Below, one piece after another: positions 1-10,902 of a stretch of DNA of 64,000 nucleotides (position 1 is its first letter; each line of letters begins with the position of its first letter). The notes under the pieces were generated by a model. The model worked only from the letters and a program-made list of their open reading frames with translations, made no database searches and was not told the DNA's origin. Source of the DNA: Aquilaria yunnanensis. Lineage: Eukaryota; Streptophyta; Magnoliopsida; Malvales; Thymelaeaceae. Location: the NCBI GenBank assembly GCA_039654915.1, contig CM077596.1:78245751-78309750 (forward strand). Reading direction: 5' to 3'. Both the position numbers and the translations under genes were made by a program.

Positions 1-1317
1 AGCAGCAATATACAACTCATTAAGTGAGTCGGCATGCCTAAACGATGGCTTTAATCGATAGACTTCTACCTGTTTGTGAGATTAAGGATGCTTTCTACTT
101 GGCCATTTTCTGTTTTACCCTTTCAAGGAGGAAACCAAATTGGGTTGTCTTTTTTCAACCTAGCACCCATAGAAATCCAAAATATTTATCTACCTTCAAG
201 CACGCTTAAGTCCCTAGTAGCAAAAATATTTACTGCCTGATATGTAGTCGACAATTTAGGCTGAAGAAGAGATATGATTTACTAGAGCCAACAAATGCCT
301 TACATCTTCCATCTTAGCCATTAGAAAAGTAATACTATCATCAGTAAACAATAAATGTGAAACAGGTGGACTATGATGGCCAATATAAACCCTTTTGATC
401 AATTCTTGGGATTTTGTGTGTTGAAGTAGAGCTGATAAGCCTTCTGTTCAAAATAGGAATAGAAAATGGAAAGAGAGGATCCTTTTGTCTCAATCCTTAA
501 CAAGGATAAAACTCCATTGTGGAACGTCCATTTAGAAGTACCGAAAATGAAGTGCTCTCTATACATTACGTCACCAAGAGTATCAATTCAGATTGAAAGT
601 CCATCATTTCCATAACCGCTCATAAACAATCATCATTCTACTCTATCATATGCTTTGGACATGTCCAATTTCAAAGCTAAAATACCTCACCTAACTCATA
701 AATACCATTAATGCAATGACATATCTCTACAACGATTAGCACATTGTCCATGAAATGTTAACCCGGGACAAAAGCACTCTAAGCATCAGACATTAAATAA
801 GGCAAGATAATTTTCAATAGATTCACAAGCACCTTGGAATAATTTTATATAGTACATTACAAAGGCTTGTCAGTCTAAAATCCTTAACAATTTTCAGATT
901 CTTTGCCTTGAGGGTTAACGCCATATGTGTATGGTTTAGTCCCTTTGAGATGATACTTGTTTGAAGCATGGATAGTACAAGTTCAGTGACTTCATCATGG
1001 AGTAAGTGCTAGAACTTCTGAAAGAAAAGTGGAGGAAGCCCATTCGATCCCGGCGATTTAGTTAGGTGCTTTTGAAATAATGCTAGATGGACAACCTCAA
1101 TGGCAAACGATCTCAAAAGTTCTTTATTCATGTCCTCAGTTACCTTCATTTCCAATAATGGGATCACTGCCTCTGAGCTGGATAAATATGAGGTATTGAA
1201 CAAAATAGAAAAATAATCCACCATTTCCCTTTCTATAACATCAAGGCTCTGAAGAATCTCACCAACACTAGTTTCCAAATCATGCATATAATTATGGTGC
1301 TTCCTTCTTGAGGCCAT
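1..1317 (-). pseudogene. LINE reverse transcriptase remnant
   Basis: The intact stretch at 1009-1317 encodes the start of a plant LINE RT, including the signature LTKSPGSNGLPPLFFQKF, which corresponds to the family's K-S-P-G-x-D-G-x-P-x-x-F-x-Q-x-x. Further down the minus strand, in shifting frames, come LTSLCNVLYKII (the RT 'SLCNVxYKI' block) and, near 334-348, SHLLFTDDSITF, which is the catalytic FADD box with alanine replaced by threonine. There are many stops in between. In the family this enzyme performs target-primed reverse transcription in the nucleus. Here it cannot be made. Confidence 0.85.
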
Positions 1318-1745
1318 TTGATGAAAAAGTTAAAGTGTTGTGATCCTCATCCTTTAACAAGACAACTTTCACTCTTTGACTTCATTATTGTTTTTCTTTA
1401 TCATTCTTTTTTATCATCTAGGGAATTTAGCTCTGATATCACATCTCGACAATCAGCTTCAAAATTTATGCAAACACTTTACATGGCAACGGTTTCAAGA
1501 CTTCTCTCTGCCCTTTTAACTTGCTTCCATAGAAACCCTACTGCTCGGGACCAATCCTCCAATTTTGTATTACAATGTTCCAATTTATGAATAAACAAAG
1601 CATGGCCTGGCATCTTGGTAAAATTTTGAATACCCATATTGCCTTAAACTGCCAAGTTTTCTTATAAAAAATTAGGATAGCCCATCAAGAAAAGTTAAAG
1701 TGCACTATGATCAGAGCATGCAAATAGGAAGTGTTCAACATAGGC

Positions 1746-2290
1746 TTAGGGGAGCAAATTTTTCCAAGTTATAGATCCCAAGGAACGATCTAGTCTTTCA
1801 TGAACCATGACACCTTCAGAGCACATATGACGCCACATGTAATCCGAGCCATGAAATCCTAAGTCAATAAGATTGGTATCCATAACCGCATCCCAAAATG
1901 CTTCCATTTGACCTTGAGCACATGGTTGTCCACCTTTCTTTTCCAAAGACCACAGAAGTTCACTAAAATCACCAATTACTAGCCATGGAAGGGATGATTA
2001 AATTGGGAGTGTTTGCAATAGCATCCAAGATTCTGACCTTAAATCTTTCTCAGGGTTACCATAGAATCCCGTTAGCCTCCATACTACATCCAAAGCAGAC
2101 ACATGCACATCAATATGATATTGCAAGAAAGAGCATAGCTCCATAGTTCATTTTGAATGCCAACAAATAGCAAGGCTCCTCTTTCTTCTAACACAAGAAA
2201 CAATAAAGCATGATTGAAACCTAAGCTGATGATGAACCCACTCAAACTCAAATGAAGTCTTCCAGGTTTTGAGAAGGAAGACTACACCCA
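1746..2290 (-). pseudogene. LINE AP-type endonuclease remnant
   Basis: Minus-strand translation gives, with a few stops, the C-terminal half of a plant LINE endonuclease: a segment with FQSCFIVSCV near 2240, WRLTGFYGNPE near 2080, LPWLVIGDFSELL near 1990 (family consensus LPWLVIGDFNEIL, with the catalytic Asn replaced by Ser), then QMEAFWDAVMDTNLIDLGF, G-S-D-Y-M-W and HERLDRSLGS. The last intact reading frame is 1746-1946. The domain nicks target DNA in active elements. The N-terminal part of the domain is not recognisable upstream. Confidence 0.85.
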
Positions 2291-2878
2291 GGGTCTTCTT
2301 TGACATAGCTCATTGAAGTGCATAAACTGGTCCGGGCTGACTCTAACCCTTAATAGACCAAACTCAAAATGCTCATTACAGTTGGCAAGGTGATTCTGTG
2401 CTCAACCTTACATGAAAAAGTGTATTATCTCTTTTCTTTACTTTCATCACTCTCATAGCCTCCAGGTTCTAACCTTCCACTTTTCTAATTAAGGGGTAAG
2501 ATTTTGCATAGGAAGATCATTTAGCTGTAATGGTTTCTGGTGTACTTCAGTAAGTATGGCAGCTTGAAGATATTGTAGTGCCTTTTACCATGTAGTCTGT
2601 TTAAGATTTCTCATTCAAGAAGAAGTCCCAACTAGCATCAGACTTACCGACTATACCTTTTCTTGGGAGAAAACAAAGCCTCTGTTGCCGTCATTCTGGC
2701 TTACGTTCATAGGACTAGCATCAGACAAGTTAGTCATGATAGTCTTCTCCACTAGAGTGTTTTGATGTGCCCCTCGTGAGAATTCTCCCAGAATATGTTC
2801 ATTGATAGTCAGTAGCTTGGGGAGGGGGGGCACCACAACAGGTACCAAATCTTGATATTTCCAATCTCGTACCAACTC

Positions 2879-3800
2879 TCATTGCTTTTTCACTCCCATA
2901 TTAACTAAGGTTTGGCCAGTATAAACTTGAGATTGTCCTAGCAATGTCCCTGCCTGGTTCATTTCTTGATGTTTGCCTATACTCCTATACAATCGGGCTT
3001 GATGGAGCCATTCCCCGTATTGCTTCACAACACCATCCATTCCTATAGGCTTTCTGAGCACTCATGCCCCCACATGGTCTAGTTTTCCACATAGATAGTA
3101 GCCAAAACCCGAATTAAACCCAACTATTACAAAGTTATTTGGTCCTAGTCCTAATTAATGAATAAAAGCCCAAAAAAGTCTATCAGACTTAGAAACTAGG
3201 GCATAAACTTAGTAAGCCCACCTACTAGCTATATATATAGTGAGTGCCTCTCTCACTTTTCCCTAAGTTCTACACTACAACTTGACTGACTTGAGCGCTA
3301 GAGGCCCTCCTAAGACACACTATGAGGCTCTTTTAATGCCCCTTTTCATGTCTTTGTATGCAAGTGATCAAAATCGGCCAACGATCAAGGGTCTCCACCA
3401 TCCGACTTGGAATCCCCAGTAATTTGACTATCATGTTCATATCGTAAATAATATGATTGCTTTCCGTCATCATCTTCTGCCATCAAGCCTCTCTGAATCA
3501 ATTTTGATATATCTATTGACACATGGATTCTAAGAGAACTGCCAAAATAGTTAAATGTTGCAGGGATGAAGGCAAGGTCACCCTTCTTTGATTTTGCATA
3601 ACGATAAGCTTAACAACAACCATGGTCCATCACGAAACACTGCCATTCGGTCCTCATATCTCTCAAAGGTAACAATGAAAATATTGAAACACGGGTTAGG
3701 AGTTGCAACACGCAAGGTAAAATGGATTTAAAAGCGCCACACTTTCCTTAATGAATCCTTAAGGTTCTTCACTTGAACAGGCTTATTTAATAGCACTTTC
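2879..3800 (-). pseudogene. LINE ORF1 (DUF4283/zinc-knuckle gag-like) remnant, split
   Basis: Upstream of the endonuclease the minus strand encodes two pieces of plant LINE ORF1. The first (about 3420-3560) contains LRIHVSIDISKLIQRGL followed by LRYEHDS, matching the family pattern R-V-x-V-x-I-D-V-x-K-P-L-x-R-G then K-Y-E-R-L. The second (about 2990-3115) contains YYLCGKLDHV, a degenerate CCHC zinc knuckle, then KQYGEWLHQ, the usual 'YGPWLRA' motif. In intact relatives these two pieces are adjacent. Here about 310 bp of foreign sequence separates them. Confidence 0.7.
3115..3425 (+). repeat. LTR-like insertion (solo LTR or fragment) inside LINE ORF1
   Basis: This block interrupts the LINE ORF1 between the YEH and zinc-knuckle motifs. 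On the plus strand it has a TATA box (ctatatatatag near 3230), then cttgactgacttgagcgcta near 3281-3300, resembling the R/U5 junction of many plant Gypsy-type LTRs, and a T-rich stretch ending in ccatccgac. I could not fix TG...CA ends or a 5-bp target duplication, so solo LTR is an inference. Confidence 0.4.
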
Positions 3801-5095
3801 AAATCTATCATCAGGTCAAAAAAACGGCCAGTATGGCTTGTCCATCGTTGACAATCTGCATGCCGTCCATCATCAGGTTGGACTGAACCTCCTTACGGGG
3901 AGTGAACCTTAGCAGAGCAAGATGTTTTTATTTGTTTTTTTTTTAATTGTGGTTGCAATTTTCTATTGTATGGGAACTTAATTATAACAATGAAAAGCTT
4001 AATTAAAAGAGTAAATTGTAAGCTTCATATTAAAATTCCAATGATTTCACGATTTTACGATTCCACTTATACAATTCCACGATTATACCCCTTCATGCGA
4101 TTCAGATCAATATTTAACGATTTTGAAAATCACGCCGCTAGACTCTCACCCAAAATTTTTTGTTTGACTCGTGTAGTTCTGTTTTCAACAAACCTTGAGA
4201 TGTCCTTTGCTCCTGGCACTAAATTCACCACCATTTGTTCAATAAAAGAAAATAGAGAAGATTGCTTATTACATAAAGAAGGGTAAATTTGAAAGTAATC
4301 TTACAAAGAAACTATACCTTAAATTTTCTGCATCACCAAATGATAAAATAAAATCTGATCGAATGGAGCACATTATTTTCATTATTTTTATTTTTTTTAT
4401 TTAAAACCAGTTTTTTTTTTCTTTCAAAAGCTAGCGGCCCTATTTATCATAATCACTTGAATAATATTTGTTAAACAGTTTAATTATATTTTTATAATTT
4501 TTTCATATATAGCTTTAATAAAGAAATGTTAATAAAAAACTTTATTTTTTTGAAAAAATAGTTTAAAAGTATTTTTTGAATTTCTTAAAATGTATGATTT
4601 CAACTTGTATATAATAATAATCATTATATTTAAGAAAATAACTATTTACAATCATTGGTCTATATCAACCACTTATAATCACTTTTAAGAATCACTGCAA
4701 AACACATTAGCACAATAAGCCTAGTAATCGTTATTGTTAAAAAATAATAATAGTGCCATAATTAATAACTTTATTTTGAAAAACTATATATTTGGAAATG
4801 TCTCCGCAGTAGCTCCACTTCTGCTTCCACGGGACATTACTATATGATTAAATGCGAACACCGAAAAACTAAAATTCGAACACCTCGTAAGATGATAGGA
4901 ACATTGCAAATTTGTATGTGTGTCACCTAAATAGTTTGTTATTTCCCATTTATTATTATTATTATTATTATTATTTGTTTTTCTCTTAAAACGTTCATTT
5001 TATTTCTCTCCTTATAATAAGTTTGGTGGCAATTATATAGGTGAATGTTAATCGGGCTAGATTTTTTAGCTTTTGTCCGTGGTCATATTTTTTTC
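3800..5095. other. AT-rich intergenic DNA with a dispersed repeat and a TTA microsatellite
   Basis: No supportable gene. An open frame at 3966-4286 encodes no recognisable domain. About 4440-4640 resembles the repeat at 23630-23800 in the ARID gene intron and stretches near 47.1 and 47.75 kb. A (TTA)n microsatellite of about eight units lies at 4950-4975. Confidence 0.6.
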
Positions 5096-5328
5096 TGTTC
5101 AGAAAAAATTTCTTAATCACCAATCACCTGCAGTAGAACAATAAATATAATAAAACAAGTATACACAAATTTAATATGATTCGGTTTATAATTAACTTAA
5201 ATCCATGAATAAGAAAAATTCACTCTAACAAAATATAGATATTACAGTAGGGGTATGCCCTTAGTACTCGCACTGACCTATAAATCTCTTACACATTACT
5301 AACAATCTCAATATAATACCCACACACT

Positions 5329-6320
5329 TAGGGGTGAAAGAAGTTGGCCCTAACCCCAAACCCGACCCTATTTCACGGGTTAGGGTCGGGTTGAACATAT
5401 AAATTATGGGGATTCGGGTCAACCCAAACCCGAACTGTTTTGAAAGCCTAAAATCAGGTTGATTTGGTTGTTACCCGAAACCACCCGAATCTAACCTGAA
5501 AAAGGCCCAGTTCCCGCTAGCCCACCAATATTAACGTTCGGCCAGCCCAGCCCATTAAGTCCTAACTCCTAAGGCCCTAACTAAGTCCCAAATCGGCAAA
5601 TCCCTAATTGCAATTATCTCATCCCATCCCAGGCTCCTAGTATGCAGCCAAATGAAATCATGCGAGGCTGCGAACAGACAAGCGAGTCAGTGACAGCGAT
5701 CAGTGAGGCAGCGAATCCAGTGATTGTCAAACGAAATCACGTAACGGTGCGAGCGGACCAACGACAGCGGGGCAACGAACATCGAGTCTCGATGTCGTCG
5801 GCAAAGGGCTAGAGCCAGACCAGCAAGCTCCGCCTCCACGGCCGCCGCAACCGCTGCAGCGCTGCTCGTCTTCTGTTGACGTCGGCCTCACTCCTCAGCC
5901 CGTCACACACGACTACCGAACTCAATTACGATGGACTCGCGGTGTGTTACTCTTGGCTTGGCCCTCTTTGTTACCGACATCCGACGTGTTTGCGTGTTCT
6001 GCAGAAGCAATCCAGTCAAGAACCCCAGCTACCAGCACGCTGCTCTTCAACTTGCCCACCAACTGGTATTCTCTCCTGTCCCTTCCCCTATTGGCCTATG
6101 GTTTAATTTTCCAAAAAAGTTGGTGGGTTTTTTTTTTTTGGGTTTGGGTGACCCATTGATAGCCTCGTGAGCTTTCTAGCCACCGCAAATTAGGATTGTT
6201 CAGGTAAACCCGACCCGATCCATTTTTTTTTTCCTGGTTAGAGTCAGTTCGGGTTGGGGAGGTAAATTAGGTCGGTTCAGGTTTTGAATTTCAGATGGCT
6301 ATCTTGGTTTTTTTTTTTTC
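5329..6320 (+). mobile_element. hAT-like nonautonomous element (left end clear, right end not found)
   Basis: Starts with taggggtgaaag, the typical end of plant hAT derivatives, as in the element at 40645. It continues with GGGTCGGG/CCCGACCC-type palindromic subterminal motifs at 5340-5500 and again at 6205-6290. No matching right terminus (…cacccta) or 8-bp duplication of the sequence before 5329 (cacacact) is visible, so the right limit is approximate. The GC-rich centre (5630-6070) carries a LOG gene fragment. Confidence 0.5.
5976..6065 (+). pseudogene. Captured fragment of a LONELY GUY (LOG) cytokinin-activating enzyme gene
   Basis: The frame at 5976-6065 encodes DIRRVCVFCRSNPVKNPSYQ followed by HAALQLAHQL. 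This matches the N-terminus of plant LOG proteins (cytokinin riboside 5'-monophosphate phosphoribohydrolases), whose pattern is R-x-C-V-F-C-G-S-x-x-G-x-x-x-x-Y-x-x-A-A-x-x-L-x-x-x-L-V. Both signature glycines are replaced (FCGS to FCRS, and G to V four residues later). The Rossmann glycine loop and the PGGxGT active-site motif, encoded by later exons, are absent. The match ends at ctg|gtattc, which could be the donor site of the original first exon. It lies in a hAT-like element, so this is a transduplicated piece and not a functional enzyme gene. Confidence 0.6.
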
Positions 6321-6640
6321 GGGACTACCGACAATCTTAATATCTTACCCTCTTACAATTACAAAATATGATAATCGCAAAAAGTTTCTCGTTCTAACCC
6401 TCTATAGTCTTCGGATCTCACCTCTCTTTTGAAACTCTCACATTTTATCTCTTTACAACAATTGTTGGGTTTTTTTCTCATGTTCAAAACTCCACCACAA
6501 TAAGCTTTTTATAGGTTATACACAAACTCAAACCATATCAAAATAAAAAAATCAAATCTTAAACAAATAGAAAAACAAACAGCAAATCCTAAACAAACTA
6601 AATTTCTAAAGTTTTTGAATTTGAGCTAATAAACCCAACA

Positions 6641-6787
6641 TTTTCAATCATGAATGCCTCATGGTCATTTCAAATTGCCATAAGACCGATTTTCAACTAT
6701 AAAAGCAACACAAAGTTAACATTCATTTTGATCTTCCGTAGATCGTAACTTAAATAATAACTAAATCCTTCATATTCTAAATACATA
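6641..6787. other. Intergenic spacer
   Basis: AT-rich sequence between the LTR fragment and the Stowaway-like element. Nothing recognised. Confidence 0.5.
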
Positions 6788-7000
6788 CTCTCTTCATCTC
6801 ACTTTAGTTGGTTATTTACCCTTTTTTTTATTAAAGTTTAGCTTGCAAATATATTCATAGTAACATGTATTTAAAAAAATTTATATTTATAATCTATAAT
6901 CTTTAAAGTTCCATTTTTATATAAAAAGTTTCATTTTTATTTTTGAAATAAAATTATTAATTAATTAGTGTGAATAGTAAAGGAAAAGTAAGACAGAAAA
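6788..7000. mobile_element. Stowaway-like MITE (copy 1)
   Basis: Inverted ends ctctcttcatctcac… and …gtaagacagaaaa, each flanked by TA (6786-6787 and 7001-7002). AT-rich interior with the 'attaattaatt…gtgaatagtaaa' block shared with the copy at 39007-39246. Size about 213 bp. No coding capacity. Ends are diverged, so exact limits are approximate. Confidence 0.5.
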
Positions 7001-7374
7001 TATAAAACAATTGTCCACCGTAAACAAGCATGGAAATAAGTAATTTATATAATAATTTAGAACAAACATGCAATTAGAATAATATTAGCTTTAATTAATA
7101 TTTTATATTTAATGAAAAAAATATTATCATGATAAAGAAATAATCATATTTTTCCTTTCAAATAAAGATTGTATAAATAATATATTAAATGATATACAGT
7201 TCAATTAGTTTTCAGTTTGGTTTGACTTGGTTATGGCCCAAACCAAAACTAAACTAAACATCGATTGTGTATGAAAATAGGATAACTAAGGGCCAGTTCA
7301 TTTTGATTCAATACCCCCAAATTAACACATTTTTGCTGACTAGATTCAGGCTAGTATTAAAGTAAATAACCTTT

Positions 7375-7790
7375 ACCCCGATCTACCCCGTTTCTTCCTC
7401 GATTTGCCTTTACCCGTCACCGCCCCACTCTGCCCCTACCACGCTCTGCTTCAGCCCTACTCTGCCTCCACCCCGTTCTGCCTCAGCCCCGCTTAGCCTT
7501 CACCCACCTTCGCTCCGCCCAAGCTTTGCCTTCAGCCCCAATCTGCCTGCTTCTTCCCCGATTTGCCTTCACCCGCCGCTACCCCACCGGCTTTTACCAT
7601 GCTTCACCTCAGCCTCATTTTGCTCTGCCTTACCCCTGCTCTACCTCAACCCGCCTTCACTCTGCCCTCGCTTCGCTTCTGCCCTGCTCTACTTCCACCC
7701 GCCTTTGCTCCGCCCTCGCCCCACTTTGCCTCTACCCTACTCTGGCTCTGCCCCGTGCTGCCTCCACTGTGCTTCACCTCTGCATCACTC
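7375..7790 (+). repeat. C-rich degenerate short-unit tandem repeat
   Basis: About 400 bp made of variants of a 13-18 bp unit around ctctgcctcagcccc / tcgatttgccttcacccg. It contrasts sharply with the AT-rich flanks. The open frames it creates (7526-7876, 7563-7820 and one on the minus strand) are repeat translations without domain similarity. Confidence 0.6.
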
Positions 7791-8072
7791 AACTCGCATT
7801 CTCTAAGCAGTGTTGCGTAAGATGTTTTCGGCATCAATGGTGGCTTGACTCAATTGAGATCCCAGTCGCGCTGTAGATTGGCTAGGATAAGAAATTTTGG
7901 TTGGTAAAGCTGTAATTAACCTCAACTTTAAGGTCTAATAAGAGTCAAATGCTAGAGACCCCACTAACTAAAGTAGGCTCAGTCCAATTAACATATTAAC
8001 TCAATCAAATTAAAGCAAAATACCAGTAAATAAGGTCCAACTTTACCCCAATCAAATAGTCCAAATATTTTA

Positions 8073-9033
8073 GGAAAAAAATACCAAAACCCTCATGAGA
8101 TTTGGAGTAACCTATAGTTGTATCCCCCCATTTTCAAATAGCTACACTTATCCCCTCTTTAAAACTAACTTTGTCAGTCACTATTAACACAAAAAAATGG
8201 AAAATAAATGATGGGACCCTCCTAACCTTCATCCATAAAAACTTTACCCCAAATTCTACATCTAAACAAAAAACCCATGAATAAAACCAAATCTAAAAGT
8301 TAGAATCAACCAAGCAAAATCTTAAATCCAATCCTAAAAAAATCAAACCAGAACCCCATAAAACGAAGAACATCTGTCTCCTGGATCTAAAGATGAACAC
8401 ACGGCAAGTTCCCAATTTTGAAAATTGGTGCAGATGATTCATTTTCCTGCGGAATTGCCAATGTGGGATGTCATCATTCTCTCATCTATTTCATAAAACT
8501 TGAGCCTTCATTCTCTCAAATCATCCAATTCAGGCGACGATGTTTTCATGCGAAATCAAGGAGGCTAGGTGGTGGAGAAAACTAATGAGACGAGTGAATC
8601 AGTGAATGAATCGGCCATAAGAAGAAGCAAGGCAGAGAACAGACGGGTAGTGGAGAAGGTCATGAGATGAGGGGATGAAGGAAGAGACGGAGGAGGGATA
8701 AGGCAAATAGAAGAGAGATGGGAGAGGTAGGGAGGAGGGAGAGGAGGTTTGCGAGGAAAAGGGCGAAGGGTTGCAGAATCGTGTGGAGAAAGGTGAAGGG
8801 CTACATTGACTATAAAGAGTAGGTGTGATTGTAGAGGGTAGGTTAGATGTATAAGTTGGGAGGTAAAATTTCTAAAGGACAAAGTTAGGATGATGAAATT
8901 AACCATTTTCTCTTTTATTTTGTAACAATGAAGAATGGTGTTAATGTTGGTGGGGGTAAACATAGGTTTTTGCAAAATGGGAGACATAACTATAGGTTAC
9001 CCCAAACCTCATGGGAGTTTTGGTATTTTTTCC
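8073..9033. mobile_element. Mutator-like nonautonomous element with perfect 9-bp target duplication
   Basis: The 961-bp element starts ggaaaaaaataccaaaaccc and ends with the inverted counterpart ttttggtattttttcc. The ends remain similar for about 80 bp (both read toward gtaacctatagtt). The 9 bp aatatttta occurs directly on both sides, at 8064-8072 and 9034-9042. Long inverted ends and a 9-bp duplication are the hallmark of Mutator-like elements. The interior (8360-8830) is less AT-rich, purine-rich on the plus strand, has no recognisable transposase and may include captured host DNA that I cannot identify. Confidence 0.85.
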
Positions 9034-9042
9034 AATATTTTA

Positions 9043-9804
9043 TTTGCTAGTGCACATTCTTGGGTGGGAATATTCCACACGTTTACTTGCATTTTTTTTT
9101 ATAAATGATGTTTAAACTTTAAAGATTGCTTGCATTGTTCAAAATTGATGTTCAAATTCATTATTATGTTCACGTTTGTTTTAAAGTGTGTAACACCGAG
9201 TTAATAATGTTTGTTTTTGGCGTTTAAGCGTTTGCCTTTAGTATTCGGGTGTTTGCATATTATTTTCAAGTTTTGTGGATAAAATAGTTTGATTATTAAA
9301 ATTTTACATTTAATTAGAGATAATCATGTTATTTTTTAAGGATATTTAAGTGAAAAAAAATAATGTAATATTCTTAAGATTTCCTACTTTTTTTAGAATC
9401 CAAATTAGTTAACATTTCTTGTGTAATGTTTAAGGTAAAATAATTTATAGTCTATGGTGATTGAACATATAGTATGACAGGTTGAGTGTTTGCATTTAGT
9501 AAAAGAGTGTTTTGTTTACATATTTGAGTATATGTTACATGTCTGTATGCTATACGAGTATGTGATTATGGTATTACATGTCAGATTATGATGATTAAAT
9601 ATCTAGTATGATATGTTAAATGCCTAAATATGGTAAAAGAGTATTTTGTCTACATGTTTGTAACTTGTCTACTTGTAGATGAACTTGCATGCATTTTATA
9701 TAAAGTTATATACCATGTAGATATAATGGGACATTTTATACATAGAATGACATCTTATACATAGAAGTGGATATTGAATCATAGATTTTTATACTAGGTA
9801 CAAT
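9043..9804. other. AT-rich intergenic DNA
   Basis: No gene or RNA recognised. Short repeated phrases such as 'atatctagtatgatatgtta' and 'taaaagagtgttttgt(c)tacat' recur between 9450 and 9660, suggesting decayed internally repetitive DNA. Confidence 0.4.
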
Positions 9805-9812
9805 AGTGTCTA

Positions 9813-10696
9813 TAAGGGAATAAATGGACTTAGTCGTGCCAGGGCCCATAAGGCTCAAGCTTGGCCCCATTATCTAAACGATACTACCTGGGCTCAAGCT
9901 CGAATTACACGAGCCTAATTTTTCATGCTTGAGCTCGACTCAATGTAGGCTCGAGCTCAGCTCGAAGGCTCACCAGGCTCGAGTAACACATATAAAATTT
10001 TTGGTACCAAAATTATGATTTAGATGAAAGATAAGGACTAAATGTGTAATTTTTACAAAGATAACTAGAGAAGAGAAAAATTATAAAAGCCTATCCCAAA
10101 CTTTATAATTATTTGCTACTCTACCTTGATTTTGTAAACTTTACAAAAGAGCCACCATCTTCCTTTGTCAACTATTATGTCGATCTTGGACAGAAAGCCT
10201 GCAACAATTATGATCAAAGGATCCAACTCATAAGGGGCTGTTTCATTTCGATCATGGTTGAGGCGACGTTTGGCTAAGGTTTAAGTAAGGTTCAGTGACG
10301 TTTAGCCATGGTTCGATCAAGGTTTAGGCGAGGTTCAGCCAAGGTTGAAACAAGGTTTGAACATGGTTAAGGTGAGGTTAGCTAAGGTTCAAGCAAGGCT
10401 TAGGGCTGAGATGGCACGAAGGGGATGGGGGAAGAAAAAACCAAAAGATTTAAGGGTTCTTTTAGGCTGGGCCGGGCTCACTCTAATGTTTATGGACTCA
10501 TGAAAATTGGGCATAGAAAAAAAATATGTAAAGGCTCAATTAGGCTTGAAAAAAATTAAGGTTGAGTATAAACAAGCCTGGGCTTGGCTCGTTTAAGCAT
10601 CAAGCTTGAAAATAAGCTCAAGCTCAAGCTTGATAAGGCTCAAGCCAAGCTCAAGCTTGGATAGCCTCATAAAAATCCTACCCGTTTGCACCCGTA
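9813..10696. mobile_element. hAT-like nonautonomous element with 8-bp duplication
   Basis: The left end is taagggaataaatgg. The right end, read inverted, is tacgggtgcaaacgg; ten of fifteen bases agree. Flanking octamers are agtgtcta (9805-9812) and agtgttta (10697-10704), 7/8 identical, as expected for an old hAT insertion. Subterminal DNA on both sides is packed with short palindromes built on aggctcaagc / gcttgagc, as in hAT derivatives. The centre at 10250-10400 is a degenerate repeat of aaggttnagn. No ORF. Confidence 0.75.
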
Positions 10697-10868
10697 AGTG
10701 TTTATGTCTATTTTTTTTCTATTTTTCAATTGTCCAAATATTAATTATGATGGTTGGATATCTAATATAGTAGGTTGAGTTTCTAAATTTTCTAATCCTA
10801 TCCTCTACCCTTGGATATGTGTGTGTATGTGTCTATGATAAAATGTTTATAATATCTATATAAATGTT

Positions 10869-10902
10869 TGTGTGTGTGTGTGTGTGTGCGTGTGTGTGTG
10901 TA
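10869..10902. repeat. (TG)n microsatellite
   Basis: About sixteen TG units with one CG interruption. Confidence 0.9.

Larger units (their letters stand above)
1..3800 (-). mobile_element. Decayed plant LINE (non-LTR retrotransposon), 3' part cut by the window start
   Basis: Reading the minus strand from about 3800 down to 1 gives, in the order expected for a plant LINE, a DUF4283/zinc-knuckle gag-like ORF1, an AP-type endonuclease and a reverse transcriptase. All parts are broken by stops and frameshifts, so the element is dead. The parts are listed separately. ORF1 is split by an LTR-like insertion at about 3115-3430. The 3' end, with the rest of the RT and any poly(A) tail, lies before base 1. 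The order of three domains on one strand makes the call firm even though each part is degenerate. Confidence 0.85.
5096..6640 (-). repeat. LTR copy (same family as 18.5-19.8 kb), split by inserted DNA
   Basis: 5096-5328 and about 6320-6640 match the left and right parts of the LTRs at 18507-19010 and 19275-19787. Shared landmarks are the tgttnagaaaaa start, the 'acaaatttaa-atg/tga-ttcg' block, 'agtactcgcac...cctata', 'aatcttaatatcttac', 'cttcggatctcacctc' and the end ctaataaacccaaca. There is no internal region or second LTR nearby, so it looks like a solo LTR. The two halves overlap by about 30 bp of diverged LTR sequence, so they could be two fragments brought together rather than one LTR cleanly split. 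Confidence 0.6.

Noticed and set aside
7526..7876. 116-codon plus frame and 85-codon overlapping frame
   Set aside because: Products of the C-rich tandem repeat; no domain.
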